This document shows positions 1-7,703 of a DNA stretch of 11,609 bases, piece after piece; position 1 is the stretch's first letter, and every line of letters begins with the position of its first letter. The translations under genes and the position numbers were made by a program. The notes under the pieces are model-generated. The model had not been told where the DNA came from and did no database searches. It saw only the letters and a list, made by a program, of their open reading frames with translations. Origin of the DNA: an uncultured Clostridia bacterium (GTDB lineage: Bacteria > Bacillota > Clostridia > Peptostreptococcales > Anaerovoracaceae); assembly GCA_934255435.1 (NCBI GenBank), contig CAKQNZ010000059.1, positions 1 through 11,609 of the forward strand, given 5' to 3'.

Positions 1-1
1 A

Positions 2-77
2 TGGTGGGCGCTACAGGGCTCGAACCTGTGACCCTCTGCTTGTAAGGCAGATGCTCTCCCAGCTGAGCTAAGCGCCC
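2..77 (-). tRNA. tRNA-Val (anticodon UAC)
   Basis: The minus strand folds into a complete 76-base tRNA. The acceptor stem GGGCGCU pairs with AGCGCCC, the D-arm contains AGCUCAGCUGGGAGAGC, the anticodon stem-loop is CUGCC-UUACAAG-CAG type with anticodon UAC at 42-44, and the T-arm carries GGUUCGAGCC. The 3' CCA is encoded at 2-4. UAC reads valine codons GUA and, with wobble, other GUN codons. The gene begins its own transcription unit from the promoter at 114-142. Transcription runs off the left edge, so further tRNA genes may follow there. It is not part of the giant gene's coding unit. Confidence 0.97.
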
Positions 78-113
78 GTGTATTTCGCCGTTACCTCGTC
101 GGCACAGTTATTT

Positions 114-142
114 ACTATACAGCAAAAGAACATTCCTGTCAA
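114..142 (-). promoter_or_regulatory. sigma-A promoter of the tRNA-Val gene
   Basis: On the minus strand a consensus -35 TTGACA (142-137) is separated by 17 bases from a -10 TATAGT (119-114). Expected transcription start is near 108, giving a leader of about 30 bases before the tRNA 5' end at 77. The near-perfect hexamers suit a strong stable-RNA promoter. Confidence 0.85.
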
Positions 143-335
143 CACTTTTTATGCGATTTTTTTCGTTATTTTTCTCAGGTTTCCAAAACCGTTGCAATCG
201 CTGGATTTCCGAAGCCAGTTTTTTTGAGTTTTGAAACATTATCTTCAGGATCCGATGCTGTTTTTTTATGAAGCACCCGTGGATTTTTTTGATATTTTTT
301 CAAAAAAAGCGAAAAAAATTCACCTGGATACTGTG

Positions 336-363
336 CAGCCCGGCGAGGTATGTCGCCGGACTG
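336..363 (-). terminator. hairpin just after the giant gene, possible terminator
   Basis: Starting 9 bases after the TAA stop of the giant gene, the minus strand forms a 10-bp GC-rich stem (CAGUCCGGCG with CGCCGGGCUG, one G-U pair) and an 8-base loop. It is not directly followed by a U tract: the T runs on this strand lie about 18-34 bases further on (318-312 and 308-302). The second run is part of an AT-only hairpin at 284-308. It may act as a terminator or 3'-end stabiliser. The rest of the gap between the tRNA promoter and here (143-283) holds nothing I can identify. Confidence 0.45.
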
Positions 364-371
364 TATTTTGT

Positions 372-3300
372 TTATATTTTCTCAATTATCAATATTATTT
401 CTCTGTAGGATTTTTTGTGATTATTATCCCAGGATGATAATGTTATGACGGTGCTGCCCGGTCCGTTTATATCGACATGACCCGACGGTGACACTGAAGC
501 TATGTTCCGGTCGGATATCCTGAAATCGGTTTCCGCTGCATCCGTATGAAAAATAATATCAAAAGACCCTTCATTTTCTTTTTTTACTATAGTATTTTCT
601 TCTACAGTCAGCTCTGTTTCTTTTTTTGATATCTCCCATCTGCATGTGCCGGCTGACACAGGTTCCCGATAATTCGTCCTGTCATACAGGAATCTTGCCT
701 TGGCATTGTAGATACCTGCTTCTGACGCTTTGTTGCCTGTGTATTCTGCAGTGACTCCTTCAGGAAGATCCTGCAGTGTCACTGTTTTTTCATTTCCATC
801 ATATATATATGAACCATCGTAATCCCAGTGTACACGGCTCATATCATAGTCTGCCCTGACGATCTTCCATTTGCAGCCTCTTACTGACGGCATATTATAA
901 TTGTCCGGATCGGATATCACAAGATCCGCTTCCGCAGTATACACTCCGGCATCTATAGCACGGTTGCCACTGAGCTCTGCAGTGACTCCTTCAGGAAGTC
1001 CCATGAGCGAAATATTTTTTTCTGATCCGTCATAGGTGAACGGACCGCTGTAGCCCCAGCCTGCACCGCTCATGTCGTATTCTCCCTTTGCTATCTGCCA
1101 CTGGAAGTCATCTACAGACGGTACTTCGTAGTTATCCACGTCATTTATTATTATCACTGCAGAAGCCGTGTATTTCCCGGCATCGGTGAAAACATTGCTG
1201 CTGCATATTGCACAGACTCCCTCCGGCAGTCCTGCCACACTGACGCTTTTTTCCGTGCCGTCATATACCGGATCGCTGTCATACACCCATCCCGCACGGC
1301 TCATATCATACCTGCCTTTTGCGATCTCCCATTCATAAGGAGGCATAGGTTCCGGTATCTCATAATTCTGAGGGTCTTCAACATCGAAAAATGCTTCTGC
1401 TGTGTATACTCCTGCCCCGACTGCACGGTTGCCTTCATATCGTACTGAAACTCCCTCCGGCAGTCCTGTTTCTTCAGGTTCGTCCTGTATCAGGGACCGT
1501 ATCAGCTTCATTATACCTCCGGTATGTTTCTTCGGACGTTCCAGTTCGATGATCTTTTCTGTACCGTCATAAATGAATGGTACGCTGTAGTCCCATCTGA
1601 CATGTTTCATATCATAACGAGCCTTATGGATCTCCCAGGCCAGCTCTGAATTTTCCGGTCTGTTGTAGTTCACTTCATCGTATTCGAATACTGCGACTGC
1701 ATGATATTCCCCGGCGCATGTGCCGTAATTGCCCTCGTAGAGAGCTGAAACACCCGCCGGCATGCCTGTAACGTAAACGCACTTCTCATTGCCGTCATAG
1801 ACAAAATCATCTGCATATTCCCATGTGACGCCGCTCATGTCATAATCAGTTTTGTTTATCTGCCATATGCATGGCAGGACCACAGGATGCTCATAATTTT
1901 CTCTGTCATATTCAAAATCCGCATCTGCTATATATTCTCCGGCGTCTTCCCAGCTGTTTCCTATATATCTTGCCCTGACGCCGTCAGGCAGTCCTTCAAG
2001 AGTTATCTCTTTTGTCTGTCCGTCATACAGGAACGGTTCGTCATATGTCCAGTGTACGCTGCTCATATCATACTCGGCTTTTTTTATCTCCCATTCGCAG
2101 TTTTCTATCTGCGGAGCTGCATGATTGGCCGGATCTGCAGGTCTCAGCACTGCACTGGCAGTATATTTTCCTGCTCTTGAGCCTATATTCCCCCTGTATG
2201 TGACACGCATATCCTCCGGCAGGTTCCTGAGCTCTACCGACTTGTATGTCCCGTCATATACATAGTTTCCGTCATATTCCCAGTACACACTGCTGATATC
2301 CGGCATTTTTTTCGCTATGCTCCATTCGAAAGTCATCGGCGCAGGTGTCATGTGATTGCGGCTGTCCGCAGTGAATTCAGCAGATGCCGTATATTCTCCT
2401 GCATCCGTCTTTCTGTTTTCACTGTATACTGCTTCTACGCCGTCGGGCAGTCCTGTGAGTGTCACGGACTTTTCGGTACCGTCGTACACAGGATCTCCGG
2501 AATATTCCCAGCTTACGTCGCTCATATCATATCCTGCTTTTGCTATCTCCCATGTAAAAGTCATCGGCGCAGGTACGTTATGATTGTCGCTGTCATCTGT
2601 CGCAAATTCCGCACGGCATGTGTGGGTGCCTGCTTCTGTTGCTGAATCGCCGCCGAGAGCAGCTGTCACGCCTTCCGGCAATCCTTCGAGGTATACTTTT
2701 TTCGGTCCGCCGTCATAAACAGGCTCCACATCATATCCGATCCTGACCTCCGACATGTCATATGTGCCTTTATGTATCTCCCATGTATATCTTACCGGCT
2801 CCGGCGTATCATAGTTGTCTTCATCCAGAGATGTGAAAAAAGCTTCAGCTGTATATGTACCTGCTGATACCGCTGTATTGCCTTCGTATCTCACACTGAC
2901 GCCATCAGGCAGACCTTCAAGCATCACGGACTTTTCGGTGCCGTCATATACAGGTTCTTCACTGTATATCCATTCTGCATGGCTCATATCATGATCCGCT
3001 CTGCCGATCTCCCAGCTCAGTGTCATCGCAGCAGGATCGTTGTAGTTCTGCCTGTCAGATGCACGAAGCATTGCTATGGCCTCATAACTGCCGCTGAGGA
3101 CTCCGATATTTCCACTGTATTCAGCCTCAACACCTTCCGGCAGGTTTTCCAGCACGACTTTTTTCGGCTCGCCGTCATAGACTGTATCGCCATGGTATGA
3201 CCATACTACGCCTCTCATGTCATGCTCTGCTTTACCGATATGCCATGTATGGCTTATATTTGCAGGCACGTTCCAGTTCCTGACGTCTGCAACGCTGAAA

Positions 3301-6300
3301 ACAGCCTCTGCTGTATATATCCCCGCTTCTGTCTCGTAGCCGCCTTCGTATTCTGCGAACACGCCCTCTGGCAGTCCGTCGAGATACATGCTTTTAGGTT
3401 CTCCGTCGTAAATGAAACTGTCACAGCTGCACCATAACGCACCGCTGATATCATGATCTGCCTTTTTTATCTCCCAGCTGCAGCCTTCGATATGTGGCTG
3501 TTCGAAGTTGGTGCCATCGTCCGGTATCAGCTCTGCTTCTGCAAAGTAATGCCCGGCATCTGTCGCTGTGTTTCCTTTGTAATGGACGCTAAGTCCTTCC
3601 GGCAGTCCTGTTATCCCGACTGTTTTTTCTGTTCCGTCATATACAAGATCTGCTCCTGTATCCCAGAAAGCTCCTTCTGTGTCGAAGACCGCTTTTTTTA
3701 TTTTCCAGAAACAGTTTTCGAATATAGGCTCTTCGTAATTTTCACGATCGTATTTGAAAACAGCTGAAGCTATATATTCAGCGGCATAGACAGCTTTGTT
3801 CTCACTGTACTGAGCTGTGATGCCTTCCGGCAGTCCGATAAGCTCCACCGACTTGACTGTGCCGTCGTACACATCATCGCTGCTGTACTGCCAGCTGACA
3901 CTGCTCATGTCATATCTCGCCTTTTGTATCCTCCAGCTGCAGTCCTCTATCACAGGGACTTCATAATTGTCCGTATCTGCTATAGCAAGATCCGCATGGG
4001 CTGTATAATTACCTGCTGACACTGCGCTGCTGCCGCTGTACGATGCCGTGACGCCTTCCGGCAGTCCTGTTATCCTGACCGTTTTTTCTGTTCCGTCATA
4101 CACTATATCATCATCAAAATCCCACATAGCGTGCGACATATCGCAGCAGCATTTTGAAATGCTCCAGTCAAGCCCCTCTATTTCAGGTTTTTCATAGTTG
4201 TCAGGATCCCTTGGTTCAAGATCGACTTCGGCTCTGTATGAACCTGCATCCGACGCCCAGCTGCCGCTGTAAACAGCTTTGATACTTTCAGGCAGACCGG
4301 CCAGCGATACGTTTTTGGCGGTACCGTCATATGTGAATGGCTCGCTGTAGTTCCAGCGCACTGTGCTGAGATCATATGAAGCCTTTTTTATTTCCCAGCT
4401 GAAATCTTCGATCTCAGGAGACTCGTAATTTTCCCTGTCCCATGATAAAACTGCAGATGCATGATAATTTCCTGCATCGACGGCGCTGCTGCCGTTATAT
4501 TCTGCTGTAACTCCCTCCGGCAGTCCGTCGAGGACAACTGTTTTGACATATCCGTCATACACCGGATCTTCGACATACTTCCAGTGTACGCTGCTCATGT
4601 CATATACAGCTTTTGCTATCTCCCACTCCAGACTGTCTGTGACAGGAGTATTATAGTTTTTCCTGTCGCCTGCATGCAAAGCGGCAGAGGCTTCATATCT
4701 GCCTGCTGCTATACCTGTATTGCCGTAATATGTGGCAGTGACTCCCTCCGGCAGTCCTGCAAGAACGACTTTTCTGAGTTCTCCATTGTAAGTCAGAGGG
4801 GCATCATAATCCCAGCGGACACCTCTCATATCGTAGTCCGCCTTGATTATCTCCCACTGGAAAGTCTGTATATCCGGCACTCTGTAATTTTCTGTATCTT
4901 CTATCCTGAAAACTGCTTTTGCAACATATCTGCCTGCATCAGTCTGTCGGCTGCCCCGGTAAAATGCAGTGACTCCTTCAGGCAGATTTTCTATTTCGAC
5001 GGTTTTCTCGCTACCGTCATATACGAAAGGCCCCCTGCAGTTCCATCGGATCCCGTGCATATCATAAGATGCACGTCTTATCTCCCATGTAAAATCAGCC
5101 ACAGGACCCGGCGGTTCATAGTTCTCGTCATCAGACCTGAGAACGACTGATGCTGTGTACCTGCCTGCCGATACAGCTTCGCTGCCGGCGTACTCTGCGG
5201 TGACGCCTTCCGGCAGCCCTTCAAGTCTGACGGATTTCTGTTTTCCATCATATTCGAAAGATCTGCAGTTCCATCTGACATGGCTCATGTCGTATCTGCC
5301 TCTCGATATCGATATCTGGACAGGATCTGTATATGTGGTGCCTGCAAAATTCGAAGCGTAGTATCTTATCCAGCTTCCGTCGTCCGAAACTTCCGGTATG
5401 CTGTCAGTGTTATATCGGCTCCATTCCTGACCGTCGCGGCTGATTTCCACGCCTTTTTCCAAGATCTCGCCATTGTTTTCTCCGATATACGGGAATCTCA
5501 GATCCAGTCTGCTGCCGTAGGATACCTGAGGCGGTTTTTCAGGCCTCGATATCGTAGGAGAAGATGCCCATACAGCGTGGAGCACCACATCTGTACACAG
5601 CGGCTCCAGTTTCTCGCCAGGTCTGCAGGCTTTGCAATTCCCGCCCCTGCCTGTGTTCCATTCCTTGAATACATATCCCGGAAGCGGTTTGAATCCACTG
5701 TCGCATGCCTCCGGCGTGGATTCGGCATCGAAATATCCGTCGCAGTCAGCCATGCTTCCTGTGCCTCCGCTGGCTTCGTAGCTGACACGGAATTTCCTGC
5801 CTCTGATATAATATATCTCGTCTTCGCAGGATCTCACCGAATCAGCGGTGACTGCTGCCATGTCAGATGCTCTTATCCATGAAGGTGCTCCGCCTCCTGA
5901 CGTAATCTTTGCTTCGGGAAGGAAACATCCGTTTTCACTTTCTATGTGGAAGTCGAATAAAGGACCTGTATGCACAGATGACAGGCTGTCGCATCCTGTG
6001 AACATGTCTTTCATATTTTCAGCTCCAGTCGTATCAAAGCCGGAAAGATCAAGGCACCTCAGACTCGAACAGTACATGAACATATTGTCCATATTGACTG
6101 CCCTGGAAACGTCGAAACCTGAAAGATCAAGTTCTTCCAGCGACCTGCATGTGAAGAACATGCACGACATGTCTGTGACGCCGGATGTATCGAAGGAAGA
6201 AATGTCGAGTTTTTTAAGGTTCCTGCATCCGCAGAACATCCATGACATATCGGTGACACGATGCGTCATGAACGATGAAAGGTCCAGCTCTCTGAGACTT

Positions 6301-6992
6301 TCACAGCTGCTGAACATACTTATCATATTTATAGCGCTGGATGTATCAAGAGCAGATATATCTATCTGCTCAAGGCCTGTGCAGCCTGAAAACAGTCCAG
6401 ACATGCCTGTGACTTTAGATGTGTCGAAGGTCGAAAGATCCAGCTCTTTCAATGCTCTGCAGTTGCCGAACATACGGCTCATGCTTATCAGGCTCCCTGT
6501 TGAAAACCGGCTGAGATCCAGTGACTGCAGGTTTTCACATCCTTCGAACATCGAGCCCATATCCATGACGGCAGCCGTGTCAAAAGATGAGAGATCTATT
6601 TCATCAAGGGAACTGCAGCCGAAAAACATACGGCTCACGTTCCTGACTCTGCCTGTATCGAATGTATCTCCGAAATTTATTTTTTCAAGGGAACTGCATG
6701 AATGGAACATGCTGTTCATCGCCTCTGCGTTTGCGGTATCAAGCCCTGCAAGATCTGCAGAAACCGTACCGCTGCATCCGCAGAACATATAGCTGAGCCT
6801 GCCGCCGTACGGCACCGACACCTTTCCTGAAAATCTGATGCTTTTTATTGAATCTCTGTATCTGTACCATGGAGCGTCGCCTGTCTGCAGCAGACTGTAG
6901 CCTGTTCCCTCCCCTATGGAAAGTATGCCGTCACTGTCTATCTCCCAGAAGCACGAACCCCATTCTCCACATGAAATCCTCTTTTTTTCCAA
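372..6992 (-). CDS. giant BspA-type LRR and tandem-repeat protein (about 2206 aa), no signal peptide
   Basis: Exact function is unknown; the domains suggest adhesion or protein binding. I see, in order: residues 1-68, a BspA-associated module (CGEWG...W.ID.DG.LSIGEGTG...APW..Y...I.SI.F); 69-344, eleven DUF285-type leucine-rich repeats of the form MF..C..L..LDLS.FDTS.V..M; about 401-476, a Listeria-Bacteroides/InlB B-like repeat (YEASGGTGSM... to ...LHAVW); 477-566, a linker; 567-2125, twenty tandem domains of about 77 residues; 2126-2206, a small Big_2-like Ig domain (SDRNIASVSPSGHVDI). Start: TTG at 6992, preceded 6 bases away by AGAGGTG; the in-frame TTG at 7010 has no such site. There is no signal peptide, transmembrane helix or LPXTG motif, although these domains are normally extracellular. 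An in-frame stop at 7020-7022 and the yigZ 3' end leave no room for a missing signal sequence. It lies 60 bases after yigZ, with no clear promoter between them. Confidence 0.9.
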   Translation of the reverse strand: MEKKRISCGEWGSCFWEIDSDGILSIGEGTGYSLLQTGDAPWYRYRDSIKSIRFSGKVSVPYGGRLSYMFCGCSGTVSADLAGLDTANAEAMNSMFHSCSSLEKINFGDTFDTGRVRNVSRMFFGCSSLDEIDLSSFDTAAVMDMGSMFEGCENLQSLDLSRFSTGSLISMSRMFGNCRALKELDLSTFDTSKVTGMSGLFSGCTGLEQIDISALDTSSAINMISMFSSCESLRELDLSSFMTHRVTDMSWMFCGCRNLKKLDISSFDTSGVTDMSCMFFTCRSLEELDLSGFDVSRAVNMDNMFMYCSSLRCLDLSGFDTTGAENMKDMFTGCDSLSSVHTGPLFDFHIESENGCFLPEAKITSGGGAPSWIRASDMAAVTADSVRSCEDEIYYIRGRKFRVSYEASGGTGSMADCDGYFDAESTPEACDSGFKPLPGYVFKEWNTGRGGNCKACRPGEKLEPLCTDVVLHAVWASSPTISRPEKPPQVSYGSRLDLRFPYIGENNGEILEKGVEISRDGQEWSRYNTDSIPEVSDDGSWIRYYASNFAGTTYTDPVQISISRGRYDMSHVRWNCRSFEYDGKQKSVRLEGLPEGVTAEYAGSEAVSAGRYTASVVLRSDDENYEPPGPVADFTWEIRRASYDMHGIRWNCRGPFVYDGSEKTVEIENLPEGVTAFYRGSRQTDAGRYVAKAVFRIEDTENYRVPDIQTFQWEIIKADYDMRGVRWDYDAPLTYNGELRKVVLAGLPEGVTATYYGNTGIAAGRYEASAALHAGDRKNYNTPVTDSLEWEIAKAVYDMSSVHWKYVEDPVYDGYVKTVVLDGLPEGVTAEYNGSSAVDAGNYHASAVLSWDRENYESPEIEDFSWEIKKASYDLSTVRWNYSEPFTYDGTAKNVSLAGLPESIKAVYSGSWASDAGSYRAEVDLEPRDPDNYEKPEIEGLDWSISKCCCDMSHAMWDFDDDIVYDGTEKTVRITGLPEGVTASYSGSSAVSAGNYTAHADLAIADTDNYEVPVIEDCSWRIQKARYDMSSVSWQYSSDDVYDGTVKSVELIGLPEGITAQYSENKAVYAAEYIASAVFKYDRENYEEPIFENCFWKIKKAVFDTEGAFWDTGADLVYDGTEKTVGITGLPEGLSVHYKGNTATDAGHYFAEAELIPDDGTNFEQPHIEGCSWEIKKADHDISGALWCSCDSFIYDGEPKSMYLDGLPEGVFAEYEGGYETEAGIYTAEAVFSVADVRNWNVPANISHTWHIGKAEHDMRGVVWSYHGDTVYDGEPKKVVLENLPEGVEAEYSGNIGVLSGSYEAIAMLRASDRQNYNDPAAMTLSWEIGRADHDMSHAEWIYSEEPVYDGTEKSVMLEGLPDGVSVRYEGNTAVSAGTYTAEAFFTSLDEDNYDTPEPVRYTWEIHKGTYDMSEVRIGYDVEPVYDGGPKKVYLEGLPEGVTAALGGDSATEAGTHTCRAEFATDDSDNHNVPAPMTFTWEIAKAGYDMSDVSWEYSGDPVYDGTEKSVTLTGLPDGVEAVYSENRKTDAGEYTASAEFTADSRNHMTPAPMTFEWSIAKKMPDISSVYWEYDGNYVYDGTYKSVELRNLPEDMRVTYRGNIGSRAGKYTASAVLRPADPANHAAPQIENCEWEIKKAEYDMSSVHWTYDEPFLYDGQTKEITLEGLPDGVRARYIGNSWEDAGEYIADADFEYDRENYEHPVVLPCIWQINKTDYDMSGVTWEYADDFVYDGNEKCVYVTGMPAGVSALYEGNYGTCAGEYHAVAVFEYDEVNYNRPENSELAWEIHKARYDMKHVRWDYSVPFIYDGTEKIIELERPKKHTGGIMKLIRSLIQDEPEETGLPEGVSVRYEGNRAVGAGVYTAEAFFDVEDPQNYEIPEPMPPYEWEIAKGRYDMSRAGWVYDSDPVYDGTEKSVSVAGLPEGVCAICSSNVFTDAGKYTASAVIIINDVDNYEVPSVDDFQWQIAKGEYDMSGAGWGYSGPFTYDGSEKNISLMGLPEGVTAELSGNRAIDAGVYTAEADLVISDPDNYNMPSVRGCKWKIVRADYDMSRVHWDYDGSYIYDGNEKTVTLQDLPEGVTAEYTGNKASEAGIYNAKARFLYDRTNYREPVSAGTCRWEISKKETELTVEENTIVKKENEGSFDIIFHTDAAETDFRISDRNIASVSPSGHVDINGPGSTVITLSSWDNNHKKSYREIILIIEKI
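618..5294 (-). repeat. 20 tandem ~230-bp units encoding MBG/YDG-like domains
   Basis: Twenty consecutive units of 75-77 codons (one enlarged by 24) fill residues 567-2125. Each follows the pattern Y/HDMS.V.W.Y...YDG..K.V.L.GLPEGV.A.Y.GN...AG.Y.A.A.......NY..P......W.I.KA. The invariant core YDG...GLPEGV...AG.Y resembles the MBG/YDG beta-sandwich repeats of bacterial surface proteins; this family assignment is my inference from pattern. Copies are clearly diverged from each other in sequence while keeping length and core, so the array is old or under diversifying change rather than a recent expansion. Odd copies: unit 6 begins CDMS after a CCC run of cysteines; unit 8 begins FDTEG; unit 14 begins PDIS; unit 17 has an insertion. 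Confidence 0.9.
1467..1538 (-). other. 24-codon in-frame insertion inside repeat unit 17
   Basis: In 19 units the segment before GLPEGV joins directly to the K.V.L strand. In unit 17 residues 1819-1842 (beginning RPKKHTGGIM, ending QDEPEET) are interposed between ELE and GLPEGV. The inserted stretch is basic then acidic, unlike the rest of the array. Its DNA contains GGAGGT (1520-1515) four bases before an in-frame ATG (1511-1509). A 9-base direct repeat GAAGAAACA occurs at 1533-1525 and 1475-1467. Confidence 0.8.
5961..6788 (-). repeat. 11 BspA-like leucine-rich repeats (DUF285 type)
   Basis: Residues 69-344 of the giant protein contain eleven MF/LF..C motifs spaced about 24-25 residues apart, most followed by L..LDLS.FDTS.V..M. 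This is the periodicity of the BspA/DUF285 subclass of leucine-rich repeats. In characterised proteins such as Tannerella forsythia BspA, related repeats bind host matrix proteins. Each repeat has one regularly placed cysteine, with extras in copies 1 and 8 (MFCGC). Confidence 0.92.
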
Positions 6993-6997
6993 TGTAT

Positions 6998-7005
6998 CCA
7001 CCTCT
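6998..7005 (-). promoter_or_regulatory. ribosome binding site fixing the giant gene's TTG start
   Basis: AGAGGTGG on the minus strand lies 5-6 bases before TTG at 6992-6990. It falls inside the extra codons of the longer reading from TTG 7010, so it supports the shorter start (MEKKRISCGEWG). Confidence 0.75.
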
Positions 7006-7052
7006 TTCAAATCAATGCTTTATGTCTTTTCTCGTATGTGGAGCTGCTGAGT

Positions 7053-7703
7053 CTATACTTTCTCGCAGACAGTTTCTGCCTCGATGACTTCGGCACTTCC
7101 TGACGTGACATTTGCAAATATGTTCCTGACATGTTCTTCGTTTTCCGGCAGGGTTCTGACGTCCAGCACCACTTTATCGCTGTAGGCGGCATCTTCTATG
7201 GTGAATTCTCCCTGAGGAGGAGCACCTGTTTCAAGAGTCTGCGCTGCCATACTCTGAAGTTTTGCAAGGCTGGTATATTCAATACTTATCTTCATCCGGC
7301 ATACTTCCTGCACGCTGCATATCTCTGCTGCCTCAAGTCCCAGCTTGGCACTGCTGGTGTACGCCCTGACAAGGCCGCCTGTCCCCAGCTTGATGCCACC
7401 GAAATATCTCGTCACCACTATTACGACATTGGTGATCCCTTCTTTGACCAACATCTGCACGATGGGTGCTCCGGATGTGCCCTGGGGTTCTCCATCGTCG
7501 CTGGCCCACTGTATCTGGAACTTGTCGCCTATGACCATGGCCGGGACATTGTGTGTAGCGTCCCTGTAGTTGTTTTTTATTTCAGCTATGAAACTTTCTG
7601 CGTCCTCCCGTGTCTCCACTGGTCTGACATGTGCTGTGAACTTTGATTTTTCTATTATCTGAGAAGCTTCTGCTTCATTTCTTACTGTATTATATAATTT
7701 CAT
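7053..7703 (-). CDS. yigZ: YigZ/IMPACT (UPF0029) family protein
   Basis: 216 residues, the usual length for bacterial YigZ. The N-terminal UPF0029 domain is clear: GTSGAPIV at 75-82 and the family signature VTRYFGGIKLGTGGLVRAY at 97-115. A C-terminal DUF1949 ferredoxin-like domain follows from about residue 138. The family is related to eukaryotic IMPACT, a translation regulator; the bacterial role is not firmly established, though nucleic-acid or ribosome-linked functions have been suggested. The ATG at 7703 is chosen because MKLYNTVRNEAEAS begins the conserved domain and AGGAAG sits just upstream. The open frame continues further upstream but only inside hflX. The start overlaps the hflX stop by 14 bases, so translation is probably coupled and the two may share a ribosome-related role. 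Confidence 0.93.
   Translation of the reverse strand: MKLYNTVRNEAEASQIIEKSKFTAHVRPVETREDAESFIAEIKNNYRDATHNVPAMVIGDKFQIQWASDDGEPQGTSGAPIVQMLVKEGITNVVIVVTRYFGGIKLGTGGLVRAYTSSAKLGLEAAEICSVQEVCRMKISIEYTSLAKLQSMAAQTLETGAPPQGEFTIEDAAYSDKVVLDVRTLPENEEHVRNIFANVTSGSAEVIEAETVCEKV

Noticed and set aside
1..371. tRNA-Val as the integration site of an island carrying the giant gene
   Set aside because: The giant gene lies on the 5' side of the tRNA, whereas integrases usually use the 3' end. There is no integrase gene and no duplicated tRNA 3' end is visible.
4461..5150. 229-residue plus-strand open frame opposite the tandem domains
   Set aside because: Antisense shadow of the repeat array; its cysteine/isoleucine-rich sequence reflects reverse-complemented repeat codons.
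5848..6792. 314-residue open frame on the plus strand opposite the leucine-rich repeats
   Set aside because: It is the mirror of the regular 24-codon repeat: its own apparent repeats (KPERSSS...NMHDMSVT) have the same period. No ribosome site or promoter is seen and it lies wholly inside a clear gene.
6993..7010. Longer start of the giant gene at TTG 7010
   Set aside because: The extra codons contain the ribosome binding site AGAGGTGG of the TTG at 6992 and add nothing conserved or hydrophobic.
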